From NCBI GenBank assembly GCA_009741485.1, contig CM019236.1, positions 33,744,606 through 33,808,605 on the forward strand: DNA of 64,000 nt. The letters run 5' to 3'. Each line of letters begins with the position of its first letter. Position 1 is the first letter of the stretch. The stretch is from Malurus cyaneus samueli (Eukaryota > Chordata > Aves > Passeriformes > Maluridae). The notes beneath the pieces are model-generated. The model ran no database searches and had not been told where the DNA came from. It saw nothing but the letters and a program-made list of their open reading frames with translations. Shown here piece by piece: positions 48,406 through 59,241 of this stretch. A program made the translations under genes and the position numbers.

Positions 48406-51400
48406 AGATTCTGAGTCAAGGCAAGGTGGAACACCTGAGCTAGGCACTGCTGGGGTTACATCAGTCATACAAATCCTGGATCCAAGAATATTGTGGAAAA
48501 GATGCAGAGAGAGCGTTGAATCTCAAAATAACCCAATTTTCGTATACTGAAAAGAAATAAAATATTGTTAAATAGTTCTGATTGTCCTTCCAGAGAGTCC
48601 CTAATTGGTATTTCCTGCCCAAGTAAGTTAAGCTTCAGCTGATGTTTAGTGGTCTAGTTTCACTGATGGCATTGGAGTTAGACTGGTCCACATCTGTGGA
48701 AAGCTCAGTGCTCTCTCTACTAATCAGTGCAGTATTAAGAGACATTTGGTTCCTCTCAGATCAGAGATCAGGAGAAATACAAAGAAGGTAATTATGTAAA
48801 AACATGAATAGGTAAAAATTCCATTATTATTGTGCCAAATGGCACTTGCAAACTGTGCAATGTTTCAGCTATTCAATACTTCTTTGTTTACATCACCTTG
48901 GTTTTTTCAATTGTACATTTATGCATTACATTAACATTTCATATGCTGCACACTGCATTTCATGGTGACACCAAAAATTAAATCCTACTACACTAAGCTC
49001 TGGATCAGACAACAAAGAAAAGTGTTACAGGAGCATTCTTAAAATGCTCCATCATTAGGCAGCAACATGAGGAGCTCTTTTTATATTGGTAAATGTGTTC
49101 ATAAAATATTTCTTGCTTTCACTGTTTGCCACATAAATTTTGTATTTTATATAAAAAATTGAAACCCAAACAAATATTTTAAAATAAATGACATCTGTGA
49201 AGTGCTTGAAAGGTGCCATTTGACAGTTTACTGTTGAGTTGCTGGGTATGTCATAGCACTGGCAGCAGCCTGAGCTTATCCACACCTTGTAATATTGCAG
49301 GGCACTAAATTTGGGGGCATGAAATGAGACAGCAGGAGAGGAGCCCTTCACCCAGTAAATGGCTGTGACTGAGCATGGTCCGTTTTCACAGGACCAGGTT
49401 CCATCTGAAACTCCAGACGCGATTTGCTATATCCTGAGCATGGACTGCTCCATCCCGTGGAAATGGAAGCAGCATCCACTGCTTGAAGGTGGCCTGTTGC
49501 CTCTTTCTTCTTCATGGATTGCTGGTAAGTACTCGAGGAAAACATGCCCTACCGATTTTAAGACACAAGTGCAAGCTGTGTCTGCTCACAACCCAAGAGA
49601 GGAATGATGCCAATGGTTAGGCCAGCTGGAAGGTGATGGCCTTGGCTTCACAGATGATGTGCCAGTGAAGAGAGATCATCTCACACAAAGGATCTGGGCA
49701 CACTCTTCCTGAGGCCTGGCCAGAACCAGGGGCACTCAAAGAGCAGTGAGGATCTGGGCAGTGGCAGCCTGTGTGTTCAATCTGCCTCTGCCTTTCTCTG
49801 GGAGCTTGCTCTTGGGCAGTACTGCTGGCTCCGCTGCTATACAGAAAACTTCTGCAGAGATGGTGGTGTTAAGGGGAGTAAGGAGAAAACTGGGAGGATG
49901 ATGACAATGGAGAAGGCAGGAGGAACAGGGGGAGCCAACTGTTGCCCAGACCTCATTAGATGGTGAGGAGAAACAAGAAGGGCTGCAAAGCCACAACATG
50001 GTACCCAGTGTTCCAGATCAAAAAATATTTCCAGATGTGCTTAATTTTCACTCACTTACCAATTCACCCAACTTACCAATTTTCACTCACTTACCACCTT
50101 TTATCTTGAACCTGAAACTGTGCATTAGCTGTAATGCATTGGAACATAGGCTATCTTGAATGCTTCCCAGTAAAATGATGAAAACCGGGATAATTTCTTT
50201 GACCTTGATGAATTGTGGTCATTGTGTGAATTTCTGTCCCAAATGAGTTAAAATTCAGGGTTTCTAGCCTAAAAACTTGGTGAAGGCTTTTACATTGGAA
50301 ATGTTAAAATATTGGTTTTGGTTCTCAGGGAGCGGAAGTTTCAGTGGTTTTTGTGTAACTGAAATTTAATGAATTTCTTGTATTTATTTGTCTTCTGTGT
50401 TTTCAACCCAGTTACATAAGGATATAATTTCTCTTCGTTCTAACATATAGTTTTCTGCTTTTAAAAAAGTTCCATACTTATGAAGCACTGTTAAAAGTCA
50501 AAATAACTTGCCTCTGTGCAAGGTTAGAGAATGTTTCCAGTGCTCCTGACACTGCATAGTCAGAACTTGAGTAAATCTCTCCATGGTATTCCCAGTGTTG
50601 CTGCTCCAAAATTATATGCTGGCCCAAGGTTGGCTCAGTATATTCATTGTGAGAAGAAATGTTTCTTTAAAAATGAACCTGCTGTGTCTCATCACGTAAT
50701 TTGTGTTTCATCACATGATACTGGTATATCAGACATCTAACAGCTGAAGTGTCTTGTAGGAGTAGGTAACAATATCACTGTCTGCACATCCAGTTCCTGG
50801 GGGTTATAATAACATTTTTCCTTCTGTGGGAGAAATGGTCTAACCTGCTGAACTCTGCAAGTCTAAACGGGCAAGTACTTTTAATTTGGGTTTGCCAATT
50901 GTACAAGGAGACCAGGTGTCTGTTGTGCAAAAAAAAAATAATAATCCTGATGCAACAGGATGAAAAATTACCTTAGCCACAATAAACCCATGTAGCAATT
51001 ATTAAGCTGTTTTCCAAAAGAGATTTCTGAGGTGCTTCTAACTTTGTCCTATGTCAGGCTATGTAGTTTCATGTAATACTGCCAGTTCCTTATTTTCCCT
51101 TTTTATCCTTGAAGAAAGATTGTTCACAAGGATTACTCTACTTTATTGTCCAGAAATATCAGCTATGATTAATACTCTGCCTTGTACAGTACATCATATT
51201 TTCCCTTTGGGGCACTAAGTGCAGTGTCCTTTCATACACCTTTGCATCCTGACAAACAGGTTCAGCTATATTGTGTTTACACAAGGACATATTTTCTAAT
51301 GTCTACTGTCTGCACGCATTCTCAGATTGGACTGCAGTATCCAGGGCTTGAGATAAATCCAAGTTAAGCAATACATGCCTACGTGGCTATTGAAAACTGA

Positions 51401-51886
51401 AATTTTAGAAGCTGCGTGGCATTATCCAGGCTTCTGGTTCACTATAAAGTGAAAGCAAAACATGAAAAAAATAAAATCGGGGTCTGAGTTCACAAGACAT
51501 TACATATAGAAGACTATTGCTAAAGAATGAGTCAAAGAAGTAGTCTGCATTTAGTGAATTAACTGAAAGAAACCAGAGTATTTTAGCACAGTGTTAAAAA
51601 GGATGTTCTTGTACTGAAGACACAAAGCAGGATTAACCATCACCAGCAAACTGAGAAAATTCTTTCTTTACCAATAGATACTCTTTGTTAATTCAAGGGC
51701 TGCTTTCTTTTTAATTCTTCAGATTGTATTAAATACCTTATTTCCTTATTAAGAGATACAATGTGTATGAACGAGACCAAAAGGTGAAAAAGTTAATGAC
51801 TTTTGTTCTTCCAGGAATAAAAGCAAAAAAGTACTCTTCTGGGAATTAAAATGCTTCAAGGAAGGGAAGGTTTTTCAAATGAGACT
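48406..51886. other. Unique DNA with a tandem repeat and an exon-like interval
   Basis: No confirmed gene. 49392-49524 looks like a 133-bp internal exon: acceptor CCGTTTTCACAG before it and strong donor GCTG|GTAAGT after it, with an open frame across. No protein family is recognised. A short tandem repeat lies at 50043-50095. Otherwise nothing. Confidence 0.4.
50043..50095. repeat. 17-18 bp tandem repeat, 3 units
   Basis: AATTTTCACTCACTTACC, AATTCACCCAACTTACC, AATTTTCACTCACTTACC. The first and third units are identical and the middle one diverged. No function is evident. Confidence 0.85.
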
Positions 51887-52081
51887 AAGAAGGGAAGGAA
51901 GGAAGGAAGGAAGGAAGGAAGGAAGGAAGGAAGGAAGGAAGGAAGGGAAGGAAGGGAAGGAAGGAGAGGAAAGGAAGGAAGGAAGGAAAGGAGAAGGAAA
52001 GGAAGGAAGGAAAGGAAAGGAAGGAAGGAAGGAAGGAAGGAAGGAAGAAGGAAGGGAAGGAAGGGGTGGAGAGAGAGAGAA
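51887..52081 (+). repeat. (GGAA)n microsatellite, 179-nt pure purine tract
   Basis: 51887-52065 contains only A and G on the plus strand, mostly AAGG/GGAA units with GGGAA and GAGG variants. A single T at 52066 separates it from GGAGAGAGAGAGAGAA (to 52081). Open frames of 70-127 codons on both strands here are low-complexity artefacts (Lys/Glu/Gly-rich on plus, Phe/Pro/Ser/Leu-rich on minus). Such tracts can form triplex DNA and offer tandem ETS-factor cores (GGAA). Confidence 0.95.
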
Positions 52082-53560
52082 TGGACATTTCATGCATATA
52101 GGACTTGTGTATGTGTTGATATGTGTATATGACCGTTGCAATGAAAGAATTAAAACTGGAAGATTTGGGGAGGAGGGAATATTTAAATAGTTTTGCAGGA
52201 AGTCCTTTGATATATCAGGGCAGCAGAAGCCTGCCAACCCGTCCCAACCCCCTCCCATCCTAGGGTGCTAGGATGAGCTAAGCCTGACTGAGCCTGTGTC
52301 CCAGTGTGTCTCTGCTGCCCAGCATTGTTAGCAAGGTAATGAAATAAATCTGCTCTGCATTTCAGCTGTGGCTTGGTGGTTTCCCTGGTTACCTCTATGT
52401 GTCCATTCACACCACGAGTAACTTCAGTTACAAAAGCTAAAGCTATACGTCTCTCATGCTCATTTAATTTCATGACTGCCTACGCTCAGCTCTGCTGTTT
52501 GGGGAATTATTTCCTTTAACCTGGGCTGTGTGTGAGACAGCATGTGTTGCAAATCCATCACCTCAGTGTAGAGAACTCACTGGGCTCTCCTAAATATTTG
52601 TTCACTAAGGTCCTCTTACACAACTACTGCTTGTAAATCTGAATTCCTGCACTTCAGCAGCTGCCATTTTTTGCCTGTCTACTTTGATTAATTACCTTGA
52701 AGATAATTTCTGGCTCAGAAGATCTGTGCTAGACAACTTTTAAGAGGAGGTTGCTCATACATCAGCATGCCCATATCTGCTTACCATCTTTGGTCTCGGT
52801 TTCAGGGAAAAGCTCTTCCTTATCTCGTGATAAAACCTATGTACAAGTGCAAAGCAGCTTCCCATGGCTGTTTATACTACCTCTCTGCAGCTCTTTTTGC
52901 TGTAGTGTAAGTAATGATGACAAAGTATGAGATGTTTTTTCCTCTTAATTACCCCACTATTGTTCACAGACTTCTGTCATTTATGCTCATGTGTTTCTCC
53001 TCTTTGCCTGAGGGCTTTTAAAACTCTTTTTTGGTCTTCTGCAGCTTTGTAGCACTTTTCCTGGAACCCATATCTGTCTGAGCTAAATCCTAAGTCCTTA
53101 GGGTCATGTTTATCTTACTATCAGCTTGCCTATCTGTTCTGCAAAGTACGTTTTGTGGCGAAGCTGAATTTCTTTGAATGCAGGCACACAGTGGCTGTAG
53201 GTGGGTATGGGATCTGCCTGCCCCTGCCACCTATGGGGCATGTAGTAACTGCAAAAGGTATGGGCAACCATATACTTTTGAAAATTCTGGGGGTAATTCA
53301 CTGGGCAATGATATATCTGCGTCTTCTTCCATACGTGAAGGGGCATCTACACTGAATTCATCTTCTATATCTGAGCAAGGCAGAAGATGAGATGAAGAAA
53401 TTTAGAAGCTGCATAAAGCATATCAGTGATTAAAGACCTGAAAATGTTCTATAGTCATGCTGTATGAGCAGGTAATTAGCCAATTGTGCACCTTGATGTG
53501 AAAATGTGTTCATAGAAATTTGATGTTTAAATATTTTAAAATTACTAATTATCCTATTGG

Positions 53561-53625
53561 GATTTTTTTGTTTGTTTGGGTTTTTGTTTTTGTTTTTTTT
53601 TTTGTTTTTTTCTTTTTTGTTTTTA
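53561..53625. repeat. T-rich (TTTTTG)-like low-complexity tract
   Basis: Nearly pure T with G every five to nine bases (GTTTGTTTGGGTTTTTG, then longer T runs). The Phe/Val-rich open frames over it are artefacts. Confidence 0.9.
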
Positions 53626-55201
53626 AAATGGCAAATTTTATCGTTGTGTTTTATTATAGCTTGTTTACAAAACTTTTTGGGGAAAGCAAGCTTTTTTATG
53701 GAGCTTAAATTGCTTATCTCTTTATTTCTAGGGTTGAATTGACTTGACTTTCAAATAACCAAAACTCCTTTTAAATGCATGAAATAAATAAAACAAAAAA
53801 TAACCAACCAACCGAAAAAGAAAAAAAGAATCACGATTTACTCCTCAATTAAGGGTTTGTTTGCACAGGTGCAGCCTGGAGTGAATTTTTACAGTTGAGA
53901 TGTAAACTGCTGAAAGTTTAGTTTTTTAATGGAAATGCTGACAGATCTTTAGCTGCAGTGATGTTCATGAAAGTAAATAAAAAGTGAAAGTAGCAATACA
54001 AATCTCTAACTCCTTTAAATCATATGTATTTTTCTGCCCTCTAGGATGTAGAGCACAAGGCAGCAGCTACAAAGATATGATTAAAATATAAAGCTCAATA
54101 AACTTAGAAAAAAAAGGTTAATTCAACTTCCAAACGATATCAGTGGGAGAAAGTATTTTAATGCCTCAATTACCTTTTTCATTCAGCAACAAGAAATAAT
54201 TGCCTTGTGCAAAACAGGAAGAATTGTTGCTGTTCCTTGACCAATATGTTCCTGTGTCTTGCTGGGCAGAGAGAAATGTTATATCAAAACCCATTGGACT
54301 GCAGGCAAAGACTTTCCCTGGCATTTCATGTGGCCCTCTGAGAATGGCACTGCTCATGATATATGTAGCTTCCTACCAGTTTGGTTTGACAGCACTAGCT
54401 GAAGGGGTAAGCATTCTGGCCACCTTGATTGCTTCCCTTGAGCACAGGATTGAAATCTCAGGTAGTCCTTGCATGGAGCCCAGCAGGAGCTGTCTCTGCC
54501 TGGGGACACAGCTCCTTTGAAGAGCAGCAGAGAAGCACAGGTAAGTAATGAATGCATACAGGGTCATACATCTGAGAGGCACTGCTCTACAAAGTGTCCA
54601 TCTCTAGGAGATGTCTGGGAGGACTGTGGTACTTGTGCCACTTACTAGGTCTTGTTCTGCACCAGTATGGCAAACAGGATTCTGGGCTGTCTTCCTTCTG
54701 CCCTCATCACAGCTCCTGGAAAATTGATTTGATAATAAGACCTGCAGTTATAATAGTTCCCTTCACATGTATGATTCCTGCTTGACAACACTGAGGGGAG
54801 GTTAAGAAGTTTTGTGCTATTTGCCTTTGAAATTCTTTTTTTCTGATAGGAAACACTTTCCATCTGATTCTGCAAATCCCAAATTCTGTGAGTGTTTATC
54901 TTGACAGACCTATTTCCTGTTAGTTTAGAAGATTATGAATTTCTTGCTGTGATACAGAAAATAAACCTGCTTGTACTGACTTTAGTAAACTTCATTCTTA
55001 CCACTTTTCTTCATGTCTTTCATTCCCATAATGTATGCAAAATGCTTAGCTACTCAAAACATCTTTACAGGTCATTTTCTTCTCATAATAGCCAAATCAG
55101 CAGCAAAACCACTTCATGGTTTAAATGTACTGACAGAAGAACTCTGGCTCTAGAAATATGTACTATATAGTGACTTCATTGCAAATGCTTAGGATTTTCA
55201 C

Positions 55202-55246
55202 ATAAGCAGAGATCTATATAAGAGATCTATATAAGCAGAGATCTAT
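55202..55246. repeat. Short tandem repeat 16/13/16 bp
   Basis: ATAAGCAGAGATCTAT, ATAAGAGATCTAT, ATAAGCAGAGATCTAT. AGATCT sits in every unit. Confidence 0.85.
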
Positions 55247-56044
55247 ATTGTTCTATATAAAGATGGGCAAGACACACATTCTGGCTCTGCACTACCAAGC
55301 GCCCTTGACCCACTGGCAATATTGATTTTCCACTACTGTCCTTATTTATATTGGTCTGAGAGGACAAAGGATGCCAGTGGTCCCCTTTAGCTATTATTTG
55401 TGATCTATATGGTAACTGTGGAGGAAGACCTTTAAAGATGAACAGCATTCAAATAAATGTTCATGTGCATGTAGCAATAGACACCCAAGGAGAAGGGTAT
55501 ATATGTGCATATCTTCTGCAGTGTAGGGGAAATGGTTTCAATACATTGCCCAGTCACTTCATCTCTTTGTGTATTTAGGAATAGATTTTCATTTGTGCTA
55601 AGTCTCCTCTATACTCTGACAAGGAGTAGAGGGACATTTAAATGAGTACATATTTTATGAACAGAGGTGAAAAGGATCTTATCATAAATAAGGATTAGAC
55701 TTTTAAGGTAGTGTTTAATTCAGTGTGAGAAGATGCTACATAAGTCATTTGAAGCCAGAGAGCTGTACAAATATAGGCTCTGTTAGCTATGCAACTGACA
55801 GAGCTGATGGCAGAAATTGGGCCATTTTGAATGTTCAGTTACTGTGCAATCACTGATCATGAGAACAAAGCTCACATGGTTTCCAGTAATGTCAAAAGTA
55901 AAAAACTACAGCAGGGCAAATATCTGGCTACTATAAATGGCCATCTCTCTCTGTGAAGCCGTAATGAGCATACTTAATAAGCCTTCCAAGAATGACTCTC
56001 AAAATTTCTAGTATTTATAGAAAATGTCTATTAGGAACAGCATT

Positions 56045-56935
56045 TACTGACAACTTGGGGATTGAGTGTATCCTCAGTAAATTTTTACATGACACCAAGC
56101 CTGGCAGAAGTGTTGATCTGCTTGAGGATAGGGAATTTCTATAGAGAGACCTTGACAGGCTCAATCAGTGGGCTGAAGAACAGATGCATGAGGTTTCCAA
56201 ACACGTAAAGTGTCCTGCACTGGGGTCACAGGCACCCCACACAGCGCCACAGGCTGGGGGAAGAATGTCTGGAGAGCTGTTTCCGAAAGGATCTTAGGGG
56301 TGCTGGCTGAAGCCTGCTCTCATTATGAGCCAACAGTGTGCCGCAGGGGGCCAAGAAAGGCCAGTGGCATCCTGGGCTGGATCAGCAGCAGTTGTGGCCA
56401 GCAGGACCAGGTAGGGATTGTCCCCCTGTATTCGGCACTGTGAGGCCACACCTTGAATCCTGTGCTACAGTTCTGGGCTCCTCACTTTAAAAAGTTGCTG
56501 AGTGTCCAGAGAAGGACAGCGAGGCTCATGAAAGGACTGTGAGAACATCCCTTGTGAGAATGGCTGAGGAATCTGTTTTAGTCTGGAGAAGAGGAGCTTC
56601 AGGGGACACCTCGTAACTGCTGCAGCTCCTGAAAGGAGGAGAGGACTGAGCTTGGGGCTGCTCTCCTCAACCACGCCTGCCAGGGAGAGGAGTGGAGGAA
56701 ATGGCCTTGGGCTGACATGGGGAGATTCACATTCGATATCAGGAACCTTCTTCTCTGTCAGGCATTGGAATAGGTTGCCCAGGGAGGTGGTGGAATCACC
56801 ATCTCTGGAGTGTTCAGGAGGAGTCTGGATCTGTCACTGGTGGTGTGTTTCATGGTAAGGATCACTGTCATATGCTGGGTCGATGGTTACACTCAATCTT
56901 GAAGGTCTCTTCCAGCCTTGTGATCTATGATTCTT
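56045..56935 (+). mobile_element. CR1 LINE, 3' half with intact terminus
   Basis: A plus-strand CR1 from the reverse transcriptase catalytic box to the 3' end. The box at 56082-56093 reads FLHD instead of FADD (context SKFLHDTKPG). RDLDRLNQWAEEQM follows. The 3' region carries the GGCATTGGAATAGGTTGCCC and GAAGGTCTCTTCCAGCCTTG blocks, and the element ends TGATCTATGATTCTTG. It is 5'-truncated and inactive. The good 3' end suggests a younger insertion than the fragments at 36605 or 9506; this is inference from similarity only. Confidence 0.9.
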
Positions 56936-58178
56936 GATTTGAAGGCAATACTCCAGTGACTGCAAATATGCTGAAGTGAAGGGTTCCTGTTGTTACTAGT
57001 GTATGTAAATTTTTTTTTTTGTAGCCTAATGAAATGGGCTGTAGTATTCTTCCCTCTGAAGAAGTAGGACTTTAAAAATAAATGAGATTTTACGACCTAT
57101 AGATAAAATTTACATTAATGGGCAGGTGTGAAGTTCATGTAAGCTGCAAAAGGGTAAATAAGACGTCACTATACTTCTGCATAGTGCCATACATATATAA
57201 TAGGAGCTTCAGATCCCCAGATAGTCTAGCAGTACTTGTACTGGGTTAATTAGTTCTGCCTCTAATTACTGTTTTAGCTAGCAACATTATCTTGCTTCCT
57301 GGACATCAGCAAGGGCCCTTCACTGTGCTGTGCAGAAAGGTGAGGTAGTTCAGGGGCAGGTCAGTATCTTTACGTTACCTTCAATTGCATAATTTCTAAT
57401 AGCCCCTATGTAGGGTCTGAGTTCGTTAAATAGAAATTTGGTGGAATTATGTTCCTCATAAAATACACAGCTGTGTTTCTAGATTGAGATGTGGATGTGT
57501 GCTAGATATGGTGCATGAGGCATCTTGACATCACAAAAACAGAAAACTTTGAAGTCCAGTAATTATTTTCCTGGCATCTCTAGCATCCTGATAGTGTTGC
57601 AAATCTTGGCCCTGTGTGTCACAATAATTTTTCTGTGAAAGAACCAAATCTTATCACTTGTGTTTGGAGCAAAAAGCGCTGTTCTACCAATGTGTTCACT
57701 GGTAGCTTTTGTTTTAATGAATAATTCTTCTGACCACATGTTTGCGTTGGGTGGTTAATTACCTGAATATTGGCCGCTTTTTATATGATTTGCAGTAGTC
57801 ATGCAACTGCTGGTATTTTCCTTTCTGGCTCCGGTATGAACTACACACTGCTAATATGCTTAACTTCTTGTGTCCCTGTGTTTTGATGAAATGATGAGTT
57901 TTAATTTATTAGTATTGATGATTGCTTAGGTGTACCAATGTAACTACGCTTTAATTTTCTGTTTTATCCACTAGGTTTCTATTTTCCATTTTCTCAAGAC
58001 AGCTCTAATATGCTTTTTTTCTTCAGACAGGAATGATTTTGCAGACAGTCAGCAAATTACGAAAACATTGATTCTACTCTATTTTTTAATTTTATTCTGT
58101 ATTACACATATTTTAAAATATCTCTTTAATTTTATTACTAAAATGGCAAAATTTCCTTCTGCCCTCAACATGGTGTAG
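56936..58178. other. Unique AT-rich DNA, nothing recognised
   Basis: No gene or repeat signal is seen between the CR1 and LTR D. Confidence 0.55.
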
Positions 58179-58183
58179 GTTAA

Positions 58184-59236
58184 TGGAGTCAGTTTGCCCT
58201 GGCTGGATGTAAGACACTCACCAAGCTGCTCTCTCACTCCCCTCTATGGCTGGACAGGAGAAAGAAAATGCAACAATGGGTTCAGGAGTTGAGATAAGGA
58301 CAGAGAGAGATCACTCACCAAATAATATCATGGGCAAAATGGGCTCAAATTAGAGATATTAACTGAATTTATTGCTAACAAAAACAGAGCAGGATAATGA
58401 GAATAAAAATAAGACCTTAAAAATACCTTCTCCCCACCTCTTCTTTCTTTCCAGGTCTACCTCCTACCCCAGTGAAACAGAAAGACAGGGAATGGGGGTT
58501 ATGGTCAGTTCATCTCATGTTTCTCCCACTGCTCATCTAGAACACTCCTTCCCCTGCACCAGTGTGGGGTCCCTCCCACAGCAGATAGTTCTCCACGAAC
58601 TTCTCCATGTGAGTCCATCCATCCCACAGGGAACAGTCCTCCCCAGGCTGCTCCAGCATGGGTCACTCTTCCATGGGGTGCAGTCCTTCAAGGACAGGCT
58701 GCTCCAGCGTGGGTCCTGTCATGGAGTCACAAGTCCTTCCAGGATCCCTGCCCAGTGTGGGCTCCTCCCTGCACAGATCTGCAGGTCCCTGCCAGGAGCC
58801 TGCTCCAGCACGGGCCTGCCATGGGTTCACAGCCTCCTCTCAGGCATCCTCCTGCTCCGTGTGGGGCTCCTGCAGGGGCTGCAGGGGGATCTCTGCATCC
58901 CCGTGGACCTGCATGGGCTGCAGGGGCACAGCTGCTTCACCACGGGCTGCACCTGAAGCAACACCTTCCCCTCCTTTTGCCCTGACCTTGGTGTGTACAG
59001 AGTCGCTCCTCTCACATACTCTCATCCTGCCCTTCTCTGGCCACACTTACAACTGCCCAGTTTATTTTCTTCTTAAATATATTTTCACAGAGATGCTGGC
59101 CCAGCTGTGGCTGGCAGTGAGTTTCTCTTGGAGCTGTTTGACATTGGCCGTGACGGACATGGAGAAAGCTTCCAGCATTTTCTCCCAGAAGCCATCCCTC
59201 TATTCCTGCCCTTCTTGGCCATGAAAACGCAATACA
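58184..59236 (-). mobile_element. Solo LTR 'D' of the same family as C
   Basis: A complete 1053-bp LTR in minus orientation. On the plus strand it starts TGGAGTCAGTTTGCCCTGGC and ends AACGCAATACA. The flanks GTTAA (58179-58183) and ATTAA (59237-59241) are a 4/5-matching target duplication. The polyadenylation signal is plus-strand TTTATT at 58368-58373. The GC-rich middle is made of repeated 'CTGCTCCAGC.TGGGTCC' modules, which leave long frames open on both strands. The outer right part (GGACATGGAGAAAGCTTCCA) matches the 5' region of this family. There is no proviral interior. Confidence 0.9.
58368..58373 (-). promoter_or_regulatory. Polyadenylation signal AATAAA of LTR D
   Basis: Plus-strand TTTATT in AACTGAATTTATTGCTAAC, at the same place relative to the LTR edge as in A, B and C. 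Confidence 0.7.
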
Positions 59237-59241
59237 ATTAA

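Larger units (their letters stand above)
52082..56044. other. Unique AT-rich DNA; low-complexity tracts
   Basis: No gene is supported. 52180-52480 is GC-richer and carries AATAAA at about 52344 followed by a T/G-rich stretch, so it could be an old LTR or a transcript end. I cannot decide. T-rich DNA lies at 53561-53625 and a short tandem repeat at 55202-55246. Confidence 0.45.

Noticed and set aside
51851..52258. Open frames of 70-127 codons over the GGAA tract
   Set aside because: Predicted proteins are low-complexity translations of a microsatellite.
58372..59224. Plus-strand open frames of 188-194 codons
   Set aside because: Antisense reads through LTR D; the predicted proteins resemble those from LTR A only because the DNA modules are related.
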